Shown here: one piece after another, positions 1 to 5,637 of the stretch | Layout: the number at the start of each line of letters is the position of its first letter | Position numbering within the stretch: the stretch's first letter is position 1 | Translations under genes and position numbers: made by a program | Source: an uncultured Holophagales bacterium | GTDB lineage: Bacteria > Acidobacteriota > Thermoanaerobaculia > UBA5066 | NCBI GenBank assembly: GCA_937864895.1 | Contig: CALMDF010000546.1 | Location: 1 to 7,434 of the forward strand | DNA length: 7,434 nt | Direction of reading: 5' to 3' | Notes under the pieces: generated by a model | What the model saw: only the letters and a program-made list of their open reading frames with translations | Told to the model about the DNA's origin: nothing | Databases searched by the model: none

Positions 1-1154
1 CGATTCTCCTCGCCGGGACCCTCGGCGGCGTGCTCCTCTCCCAGGCGGCCTGCAAGAAGACCGGCCCCGACATCAAGATCGGCGTCATCGCCGAGCTGAG
101 CGGCGACCTTCCCGCCGTCGGCGACTCGTGCAAGAAGGCCGCGGAGCTCGCGGTGGCCGAGATCAACGACGCCGGCGGCGTCGAGATCGCCGGCACGAAG
201 CACCTCCTCCGCCTCGTCATCGAGGACAGCCAGGGGGGCGTCGCGCCCGCCGCCGAGGCGGCGACGCGGCTCATCAAGGAGGAGAACGTCCTCGCCATCG
301 TCGGCCCGAACGCCAGCCAGGGCGCCGTCCCGGCCGCGCAGGCGGCCGAGGACGGGAAGACGCTTCTCGTCTCCCCCTGGGCCACCGCCCCGCGCGTGAC
401 CGTCGACGACACGGGCAAGCCGAGGCAGTGGGTCTTCCGCGCCTGCTTCCCCGACCCGTTCCAGGGGATGGCTCTCGCCAAGTTCGCGTCGGGCTACATG
501 AAGGCGTCCAGAGCCGCCATCCTCTACAACCCCTCCTCCGAGGCCCCGAGGAGCCAGGCCGAGCTCATGAAGTCGGCGTTCGAGGCCCGCTCGGGCCAGG
601 TCGTCGCGTTCGAGACCTACGCCCCCGGCGACAAGGATTTCTCGGCGCAGATGAAGAAGATCGCCGAGGCGGCTCCCGACGTCGTCTTCCTCCCGAGCTA
701 CTACGTCGAGGTCCCCGAGCAGATCCGCCAGGCCCGGGCCGCCGGGGTCAAGGCCGCGTTCCTCGGGAGCGACAACTGGGGAGACCCCGCGCTCCTGAAG
801 AGCGCGGCCGAGGTCGAGGGGGCGTACTTCTGCGCCCACTACAATCCCGACGCCATGGAGGACAAGGTCGGAATCTTCCGCGCGGCGTTCGAGAAGCGGT
901 ACGCCAAGGAAGTGCCCGACGACGTCGCGGCGCTGACGTACGACACGATGCGGCTCCTCAAGCAGGCCCTCGAAACGGCGACGGGCGACGACCGCGAAGC
1001 CGTCCGCGAGGCCTTCTCGAAGATCACGAGCTTCGCCGGCGTCACGGGGAAGACCGTCTTCAAGGCGGGGTCGCACGACCCGGCGAAGAGCGTGGTCCTG
1101 AAGCAGTTCAAGGGCGGGAAGGCGATCTTCGTCACCAACATCGACCCCGACTGA
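1..1154 (+). CDS. ABC transporter substrate-binding protein, LivJ/LivK type (5' partial)
   Basis: Periplasmic-binding-fold type 1 protein of the branched-chain amino acid (HAAT) family, expected to capture a small solute such as an amino acid outside the cytoplasmic membrane and hand it to an ABC permease. The frame is open to the left edge (first full codon at position 3), so the true start lies upstream; a GTG at 30 falls inside the signal peptide and is not the start. The visible N-terminus is the end of a hydrophobic signal segment (ILLAGTLGGVLL) followed by SQAAC, a likely lipoprotein cysteine, although Gln at -3 is not a standard lipobox. Family hallmarks follow in order: IKIGVIAELSGDLPAVG, the helix AAELAVAEINDAGGV, the strand LVIEDSQGG, LAIVGPNASQGAVPAA, LLVSPWAT, the hinge region WVFRACFPD, DFSAQMKKIAEAAPDVVFLP and AAFLGSDNWGDPALL. 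About 367 residues follow the Cys, normal for the family. No livHMGF-type gene lies downstream; partners may be upstream or unlinked. The exact ligand cannot be told. Confidence 0.93.
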   Translation, partial: ILLAGTLGGVLLSQAACKKTGPDIKIGVIAELSGDLPAVGDSCKKAAELAVAEINDAGGVEIAGTKHLLRLVIEDSQGGVAPAAEAATRLIKEENVLAIVGPNASQGAVPAAQAAEDGKTLLVSPWATAPRVTVDDTGKPRQWVFRACFPDPFQGMALAKFASGYMKASRAAILYNPSSEAPRSQAELMKSAFEARSGQVVAFETYAPGDKDFSAQMKKIAEAAPDVVFLPSYYVEVPEQIRQARAAGVKAAFLGSDNWGDPALLKSAAEVEGAYFCAHYNPDAMEDKVGIFRAAFEKRYAKEVPDDVAALTYDTMRLLKQALETATGDDREAVREAFSKITSFAGVTGKTVFKAGSHDPAKSVVLKQFKGGKAIFVTNIDPD

Positions 1155-1261
1155 GCGCCCGGCCGCCCTCCGGGCCCGCTCCCGCATCGATCGCGGCAGG
1201 GCCGGGTCTCCCCGCTCCGCGGCCCGCCGGGGCCGCCGGACGTTCCGACCGCCCCGGCGTC

Positions 1262-1285
1262 CGCCCCGCCGCCTTCGGCGGGGCG
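1262..1285. terminator. Perfect 10-bp GC hairpin between the binding-protein and SDR genes
   Basis: CGCCCCGCCG at 1262-1271 pairs exactly with CGGCGGGGCG at 1276-1285 across a CCTT loop. It lies about 108 bases after the binding-protein stop. It could end that transcript, but there is no T-run after it on the plus strand, so intrinsic termination is uncertain. It sits immediately before the -10-like box of the next gene, so it occupies the place where a -35 element would be. A further weak 7-bp pairing (1158-1164 with 1200-1206, 35-base loop) lies just after the stop codon. Confidence 0.45.
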
Positions 1286-1290
1286 CGGCC

Positions 1291-1317
1291 TATCATCCGG
1301 GACGTTCCCGGAGGAGG
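1291..1317 (+). promoter_or_regulatory. -10-like box and Shine-Dalgarno for the SDR gene
   Basis: TATCAT at 1291-1296 matches the sigma-70 -10 consensus at five of six bases and stands out in a GC-rich gap. No -35 hexamer is visible at the expected distance, which falls inside a hairpin. GGAGGAGG at 1310-1317 is a strong Shine-Dalgarno, five bases before the ATG at 1323, and supports that start. A transcript begun about seven bases after the box would have a leader of about 20 bases that includes the Shine-Dalgarno. The box resembles those before the kinase and nuclease genes. Confidence 0.45.
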
Positions 1318-1322
1318 TCCCC

Positions 1323-2237
1323 ATGAGAGTCTTCGTCACCGGAGCAACCGGCTTCATCGGCTCGGCGGTCGCCGCCGCCTTCGCCCGCGCGGGACACGAG
1401 ACCTACGGCCTCACGCGAAACGCGTCGAGGGCCGCGCGCCTCGAGGCCGAGGAGATCGTCCCCGTCGAGGGGACGATGGAGGAGGCCGATGCCTGGCGTT
1501 CCGTGGCGGAGCGGTGCCCGGTCCTCGTCCACTGCGCCGTGGAGTACTCCGAGAGGACCTGGGACCTCCATCGGGCCGCCCTCGGCGCCCTTCGCGACGC
1601 GGGACGGGACCGCGCCGGCCGCGTCCTCCTCGCCACGAGCGGCGTCTGGGTCTACGGCGACACCGGCGACGCCGCCGTCGACGAGTCGTCCCCGCTCGAC
1701 CCGCCCACCCACGTGGCTCCCCGCCCGGCCGTGGACGCCGCGGTCCTCTCCTGGAACGGCGGCGGCTTCAGGACCATCGTGATCCGTCCGGGCTGCGTCT
1801 ACGGCGGTGCCGGCAGCCTGACGGCCTCCTGGTTCGAGACCGCCTCGAAGAACGGCGCGGCGAGGGTCATCGGCGACGGCACCAACCGGTGGGCGATGGT
1901 CCACCGCGACGACCTCGCCGACCTCTACGTGAGGGCTGCGGAATCGGGCCTCGGGGGCGAGGTCCTGAACGCCACCGACCGGAGCCGGGCCACGGTCCTC
2001 GAGTGCGCCACGGCCGCGAGCCTGGCCGCCGGGGCCGGCGGGCGCGTGGAGCACGTGCCGGTCGAGCAGGCCGTCGCCGCGATGGGCCCCTACGCCACTT
2101 GCCTCGCGCTCAACCAGCACGTCGACTCCTGGAAGGCCGTCCGCAGGCTCGGCTGGACTCCCCGTCACGGCGGCTTCGTCGACGGCGCCGTGCGCCTCCA
2201 CGCCGCCTGGAGGGCCTCCTCCGCGGGGACCCGGTGA
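1323..2237 (+). CDS. NAD(P)-dependent epimerase/dehydratase family protein (atypical extended SDR)
   Basis: A 304-residue Rossmann-fold oxidoreductase/epimerase-type protein, presumably cytoplasmic. The nucleotide-binding motif TGATGFIG (residues 6-13, GxxGxxG) opens the protein after the first strand MRVFV. Later SDR landmarks are VLVHCAVEYS (about 67-76), the strand with active-site-type Ser LLATSGVWVYGD (102-113), RPGCVYG (155-161) and WAMVHRDDLADLYVRA (190-205), typical of extended SDRs with a substrate-binding C-terminal part. The usual catalytic YxxxK is absent: the expected place reads HVAPRPAVDAAVL (130-142), with Arg134 and Asp138 where some atypical SDRs have R...E. It may therefore bind NAD(P) without classical epimerase chemistry, or use other residues. 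The ATG at 1323 is supported by GGAGGAGG just upstream. Its stop overlaps the GTG of the VOC gene. Substrate unknown. Confidence 0.88.
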   Translation: MRVFVTGATGFIGSAVAAAFARAGHETYGLTRNASRAARLEAEEIVPVEGTMEEADAWRSVAERCPVLVHCAVEYSERTWDLHRAALGALRDAGRDRAGRVLLATSGVWVYGDTGDAAVDESSPLDPPTHVAPRPAVDAAVLSWNGGGFRTIVIRPGCVYGGAGSLTASWFETASKNGAARVIGDGTNRWAMVHRDDLADLYVRAAESGLGGEVLNATDRSRATVLECATAASLAAGAGGRVEHVPVEQAVAAMGPYATCLALNQHVDSWKAVRRLGWTPRHGGFVDGAVRLHAAWRASSAGTR

Positions 2238-2614
2238 CGGCGCCCGCCCCGGGGAGCGTCGGCTGGCTCGACCTGACGGTCGAGGAAGCGCCGCGGCTTC
2301 GAGACTTCTACTCGGCCGTCGTCGGATGGAAACCCGAGGAGGTCCCGATGGCGGGCTACTCCGACTACGTCATGACCGACGCCGCGAGCGGGGAGCCCCG
2401 GGCCGGGGTGTGCCACGCGCGGGGAGCGAACGCGGGCCTTCCGGCCGCGTGGCTCGTCTACGTCGTCGTCGCGGACCTCGGGGCGAGCCTCGCCTCGGCC
2501 CGGGCCCTCGGCGGCGAGGTGATCGCCGAACCCCGGGAGATGGGGACCGACCGCTACGCCGTCCTTCGCGACCCGGCCGGGGCGCCCTTCGCGCTCTGGC
2601 AGAAGGGCGCCTGA
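2234..2614 (+). CDS. VOC family protein (glyoxalase/bleomycin-resistance fold)
   Basis: A 126-residue single-chain protein of the vicinal oxygen chelate superfamily, usually a dimer made of paired beta-alpha-beta-beta-beta modules. Module 1 is GWLDLTVEEAPRLRDFYSAV followed by VGW (residues 10-32), the family's FY..v.GW pattern, then GYSDYVMTD and a GVCHARG turn (58-64). Module 2 is WLVYVVVADLGASLASARA (73-91), then LGGEVIAEPREMGTDRYAVL and RDPAGAPFALWQ (112-123), the standard closing motif. The first-strand metal ligand (often His or Glu) appears as Asp13 or is lost, so metal dependence and enzymatic activity are uncertain. The chosen start is GTG at 2234, which overlaps the upstream TGA as GTGA. 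A weak GGGGA (2225-2229) lies just before it, so translation is probably coupled to the SDR gene. Function and substrate cannot be assigned. Confidence 0.88.
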   Translation: MTAPAPGSVGWLDLTVEEAPRLRDFYSAVVGWKPEEVPMAGYSDYVMTDAASGEPRAGVCHARGANAGLPAAWLVYVVVADLGASLASARALGGEVIAEPREMGTDRYAVLRDPAGAPFALWQKGA

Positions 2615-2714
2615 CCGGCTTGGCGGCGAAGGGCACGGCGCCGGCCATCCACGTTTCCCGGCGGACGACCCTCGGCCGGGGCGCCGTCGCCGGGGCCCGG
2701 GCGGCCGCCGAAAC

Positions 2715-2741
2715 CTGACGGAAGGAGTTGCGCCTTACAAT
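2715..2741 (+). promoter_or_regulatory. Promoter-like elements before the kinase gene
   Basis: TACAAT at 2736-2741 matches the -10 consensus at five of six bases. CTGACG at 2715-2720 resembles TTGACA (four of six) but is only 15 bases away, shorter than the usual 17. Transcription from here would begin near 2748 and leave a leader of about 12 bases before the TTG at 2760, with no clear Shine-Dalgarno. GAAGGAG at 2721-2727 lies upstream of the -10 box and too far from the start to serve it. The rest of the 2615-2759 gap shows only GC-rich sequence and no convincing terminator. Confidence 0.45.
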
Positions 2742-2759
2742 CCCGCGAGCGGTTACGAG

Positions 2760-4664
2760 TTGAGCGTTCTTCTCAGGCCCCCCGAGTTCGACCACTACGT
2801 CATCTCTCGCGTCCTCGGCGAGGGTGGAATGGGCATCGTCTTCCTCGCGGAGGACCGCCGGACCCACCTCCCCGTGGCCGCCAAGGTCATGTCCCGCAGC
2901 CTGACCGACCCCGAGCTCCAGGCGCGGTTCATGAAAGAGAACCAGATCCTCGCCTCGCTCAACCACAGGAACATCGTCCGCTGCTACGAGATCACCCGGT
3001 CTCGCGAGGGGCTCCCGACGATCGTCATGGAATACCTCAAGGGCGTCGATTTCGGCGCCTTCGAGGGGCGGCCGTTCCCCGAGCTCCTTCCGATGATGGT
3101 GCAGGCCGCCATGGGCCTCGCCTACCTGAAGGAGAGGAACATCCTTCACCGGGACCTCTCGCCGAACAACATCTTCGTCACGCTCCAGGACGACCGCCGC
3201 CTCGTGAAGATCCTCGACTTCGGAGTGGCGAAGGTCCTCCAGGAGGGGAGCGGCGGCGAGCTGACGCAGACGGGCGAGTTCCTCGGGAAGCTCGCGTACG
3301 CCTCGCACGAGCTCCTCACGTTCGGGCAGATCGACTTCCGGAGCGACATCTACTCTCTCGGCGTCATCTTCTTCCGCCTCCTGACGAAGAGGCGCCCCAT
3401 CAACGTCCAGAACTCCAGGAACTACCTGGAGTGGGTGATGGCGCAGGAGAACCGCCAGCCGATCGACTTCTCGGTCCCCGAGGGGAACCCGCCGATCCCG
3501 GAGGCGCTCCAGGCGCTCGTCCTGAGGATGCTCGCCAAGAAGTCCGACGACCGGCCGAAGGGCTACGAGGAGATCATCGACGCGATCGTCGCGGCGCAGG
3601 GGGACGCGGAACGGGCCGGGCTCGTCCCCGACCCCGAGACGGTCTCGACGCTCCCGACCACGGAGCCCCCCAAGTCCCTTTCGGGCGCCGCCGGTACGCC
3701 CGGCGGCTTCGGGACCCCCAGCCCGTCGGGCCGTTCCGGCGGAACCGCCGCCACCGGTCTCTTCGACGGCGGAGAGAACCCCTTCACCGAAGCCGAGACG
3801 AGGGCGCCCTCTTCCGCGTCCCGCGTCGGAACGGAAGCGAGGGCCATGGCGGCCGCCGCCTCCTGGAGCCCGCCCGCCAAGCCGGCGGCGCCCGCCGCCT
3901 CGGGGTCCCAGGTCCCCGACTGGCTCGAGCAGGCCGGCTACGACGAGCAGATCCAGGTCCTCAGCGACGGCAGCCGGAACTCCTCCCGTTCGCCCGTTCA
4001 CCCGGCCGTCGGCGCCCAGTCGCGGTCGCGGAGCATCAAGAGGGACACGGAGTCGTTCCGCGTCCGGAAGCGCGAGGCGACGGGCCGCAAGGTGAAGGCC
4101 GTCCTCATCACCCTCCTCGTCCTCTCGCTCCTCGGGGGAGGCGCGTGGGCCGGGTGGGAGTTCTACGTCAAGCCGAACATGCCCTCGTCCGCCCCCGTCG
4201 CGCTCTCGCCGTCCGATTCGCCGGGGACGGCTCCCGCCGGCGGGGGCTTCGAGGAGCCCCTGCCGACCCTCCCGAAGGAGCAGCCCCGGCCCGACAACCG
4301 CAACGCCCGGCTCGGGGCCGACGAGCGGCGCCTCGTCGACTCGAACGTCATGGGCTTCTTCCCGTCCGGAAGCACGACGGGCCTCATCGTCCGTATCGAG
4401 TTCAGGAGACCCGTGAACCTCGCCGGCATCCGGGAAGGGCGGATCCTCGAGGCCCGGGACGAGGCGGGCCGCTCGATCGGGACGCTCTCCGGGATCTCCA
4501 CGGAGATTCGCACGTCGGACGACCCGACCGGGGCGATGAGCGTGCGCCTCTTCATCCGCGGCACGGAGGCGGCGCAGACGTCGCCCGACCTGCGCATGCT
4601 CGTCCTCCAGCTCGGGCCCGCCACGATCCGGGCGAAGTACGACAAGGCTCTCTTCTCGAGGTAG
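2760..4664 (+). CDS. Transmembrane Ser/Thr protein kinase (Hanks type) with unrecognised C-terminal domain
   Basis: A 634-residue receptor-like kinase. The cytoplasmic kinase domain spans about residues 10-275: Gly loop LGEGGMGIVF (19-28), VAAKVM with Lys42, helix-C Glu60, HRDLSPNN (130-137, catalytic Asp132, Asn137), DFG (153-155), an activation segment with Thr169 and Thr171, SHE (182-184) in place of APE, DIYSLG (196-201) and DDRP (263-266). Ser134 replaces the usual Lys of HRDLKP, and Lys177 (GKLAY) replaces the usual P+1-loop Thr. A low-complexity Pro/Ser/Ala/Gly linker (about 290-430) and a basic stretch (423-446) lead to one membrane helix (about 446-467). The outer part (about 470-634) starts with a Pro-rich stalk and ends in a probably beta-rich domain that is not PASTA, TPR or WD40 as far as I can see. 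TTG at 2760 is the best start: the frame is open upstream, but the Gly loop begins at residue 19 and no better start lies between. It probably heads an operon with the GNAT-AHSA1 gene. Target and stimulus are unknown. Confidence 0.95.
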   Translation: MSVLLRPPEFDHYVISRVLGEGGMGIVFLAEDRRTHLPVAAKVMSRSLTDPELQARFMKENQILASLNHRNIVRCYEITRSREGLPTIVMEYLKGVDFGAFEGRPFPELLPMMVQAAMGLAYLKERNILHRDLSPNNIFVTLQDDRRLVKILDFGVAKVLQEGSGGELTQTGEFLGKLAYASHELLTFGQIDFRSDIYSLGVIFFRLLTKRRPINVQNSRNYLEWVMAQENRQPIDFSVPEGNPPIPEALQALVLRMLAKKSDDRPKGYEEIIDAIVAAQGDAERAGLVPDPETVSTLPTTEPPKSLSGAAGTPGGFGTPSPSGRSGGTAATGLFDGGENPFTEAETRAPSSASRVGTEARAMAAAASWSPPAKPAAPAASGSQVPDWLEQAGYDEQIQVLSDGSRNSSRSPVHPAVGAQSRSRSIKRDTESFRVRKREATGRKVKAVLITLLVLSLLGGGAWAGWEFYVKPNMPSSAPVALSPSDSPGTAPAGGGFEEPLPTLPKEQPRPDNRNARLGADERRLVDSNVMGFFPSGSTTGLIVRIEFRRPVNLAGIREGRILEARDEAGRSIGTLSGISTEIRTSDDPTGAMSVRLFIRGTEAAQTSPDLRMLVLQLGPATIRAKYDKALFSR

Positions 4665-4665
4665 C

Positions 4666-4670
4666 GGAGG
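4666..4670 (+). promoter_or_regulatory. Ribosome binding site that fixes the GTG start of the GNAT-AHSA1 gene
   Basis: GGAGG begins two bases after the kinase TAG stop (4662-4664) and lies eight bases before the GTG at 4679. The close spacing and lack of any promoter-like box between the two genes argue for co-transcription from the kinase promoter. Confidence 0.6.
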
Positions 4671-4678
4671 CGCCGCCG

Positions 4679-5584
4679 GTGAGCGCCTGCATCCGCCCCG
4701 CGTCGGCTGGCGACGAGGAAGTCCTCGTCCCGATGATGCGGGAGCTGTACGAGCACGAGAGCGTGCCTTTCGACGAGCCGGCGATTCGCGCCGCCTTCCG
4801 GGAGCTGCTCGGCGACCCGGCGCTCGGGGGCGTCTGGATCGTCCTCGAGGAGGGCGTCCCTGCCGGCTACGCGGTGGCCACGTGGGGCTTCACCGCCGAG
4901 CTCGGCGGACGATTCCTCCTCCTCGACGAGCTCCTCGTCCTCCCCGAAATGCGGGGACGGGGCCTCGGGCACGCGACCCTCGCGTTCCTCGAGGAGGAGG
5001 CCCGGCGAGGCGGGGCCTCGGGCATCCGCCTCGAGGTCGCCACGGACAACCTGCGGGCGCGTGACCTCTACTTTTCCGTCGGCTACTCCTACCCGGGGAG
5101 GCTCTTCCTGACGAAGAGGCTGCCCGCGCCGCCCCGCTCCAGGAGGCTCCGTTCCGAGCGCGTGGAGGCGAAGGTCCTCGTGAAGGCCTCCCCCGAGCGC
5201 GTCTGGGAAGCCCTCGCTTCCGGCCCCGGCCTCGACGGCTGGTTCACGACGGGAGCGAGCGTGGACGCCCGTCCCGGCGGTCGCCTCGCCTTCCGCTGGG
5301 AACGCTGGGGGCCGGACGAGTTCACCGGGACGTACGAGGGAACCGTCGTGGAAGCCGAGGCCGAGCGGCGCTTCGTCTTCCACTGGCCGGTGGACGCGCG
5401 GACCTGCGACACGACCGTCGAGATCGACCTCGAGGCCCGCTCCGGCGCGACCCTCGTCCGGCTCGTCGAGCACGGCTTCGAGGAGGGTCCCGCCGGGCTT
5501 CGGGAGATGCTGAACCGCTCGTGCGGATGGGGCGAGGCGCTGGCCCTGATGAAGCTCTTCCTCGAGCACGGCGTCCGCGTCTGA
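4679..5584 (+). CDS. GNAT acetyltransferase fused to an AHSA1-type SRPBCC domain
   Basis: One uninterrupted 301-residue frame holds two complete domains. Residues 1-148 are a GCN5-related N-acetyltransferase: IRPASAGDEEVLVPMMREL at the start, the core strand FLLLDELLVLPE (79-90), the acetyl-CoA pyrophosphate loop RGRGLG (92-97), then LEVATDNLRARDLYFSVGY (118-136) and the closing strand LFLTKRL. It should transfer an acetyl group from acetyl-CoA to an unknown amine. After an Arg/Pro linker (149-161), residues 162-301 form a helix-grip (START-like) domain of the AHSA1 type: VEAKVLVKASPERVWEALAS, GWFTTGASVDARPGG, TYEGTVVEAEAERRFVFHW, ATLVRLVEHGF and a long final helix (GWGEALALMKLFLEHG). Such domains bind hydrophobic ligands or partner proteins. 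Each part is normally a separate protein of about this size. The GTG start has GGAGG eight bases upstream. An internal GTG at 5162, preceded by AGGAGG at 5141-5146, could also yield the second domain alone. It follows the kinase gene by 14 bases. Confidence 0.85.
   Translation: MSACIRPASAGDEEVLVPMMRELYEHESVPFDEPAIRAAFRELLGDPALGGVWIVLEEGVPAGYAVATWGFTAELGGRFLLLDELLVLPEMRGRGLGHATLAFLEEEARRGGASGIRLEVATDNLRARDLYFSVGYSYPGRLFLTKRLPAPPRSRRLRSERVEAKVLVKASPERVWEALASGPGLDGWFTTGASVDARPGGRLAFRWERWGPDEFTGTYEGTVVEAEAERRFVFHWPVDARTCDTTVEIDLEARSGATLVRLVEHGFEEGPAGLREMLNRSCGWGEALALMKLFLEHGVRV
5141..5164 (+). promoter_or_regulatory. Possible internal translation start at the GNAT/AHSA1 junction
   Basis: A perfect AGGAGG at 5141-5146 sits exactly in the interdomain linker, 15 bases before an in-frame GTG at 5162 whose product would begin at the first strand of the AHSA1 domain. 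The spacing is longer than ideal. The hexamer also encodes ordinary linker residues (Arg-Arg), so it may be chance in GC-rich sequence. Confidence 0.25.
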
Positions 5585-5609
5585 CCTCTCCGGGGGCCCC
5601 GCCAGGCCC

Positions 5610-5627
5610 TACACTCTCCGGGGGGAG
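5610..5627 (+). promoter_or_regulatory. -10-like box and Shine-Dalgarno before the nuclease gene
   Basis: TACACT at 5610-5615 resembles the -10 consensus (four of six) in the 53-base gap after the GNAT-AHSA1 stop. No -35 element is recognisable. GGGGGAG at 5621-5627 lies ten bases before the GTG at 5638 and is the likely Shine-Dalgarno. If transcription begins about seven bases after the box, the leader is only about 16 bases and starts at or inside the Shine-Dalgarno. Confidence 0.4.
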
Positions 5628-5637
5628 ACCCACCGCC

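Noticed and set aside
128..2233. Very long open frame overlapping the binding-protein and SDR genes in another frame
   Set aside because: The translation is dominated by Arg, Gly and Pro, without any domain motif, and it overlaps two clear genes. Only its final part, from 2234, is a real gene (the VOC protein).
2615..2714. Terminator or small RNA in the gap between the VOC and kinase genes
   Set aside because: Only short GC-rich self-complementary stretches (four to five pairs) with no T-run; not enough to support a feature.
2728..2763. Possible 11-residue leader peptide (TTG at 2728, stop overlapping the kinase TTG) before the kinase
   Set aside because: GAAGGAG directly abuts the TTG, leaving no spacing for a ribosome site, and the frame overlaps the likely -10 box; it is probably chance.
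2370..4001. Long minus-strand open frame opposite the kinase
   Set aside because: Low-complexity Arg/Gly/Leu/Glu-rich translation and no recognisable motif; it is the usual antisense shadow of a GC3-rich gene.
3640..4020. Tandem repeats or unusual repeats in the kinase linker
   Set aside because: The segment is Pro/Ser/Ala/Gly-rich and low in complexity, but shows no regular repeat unit by eye.
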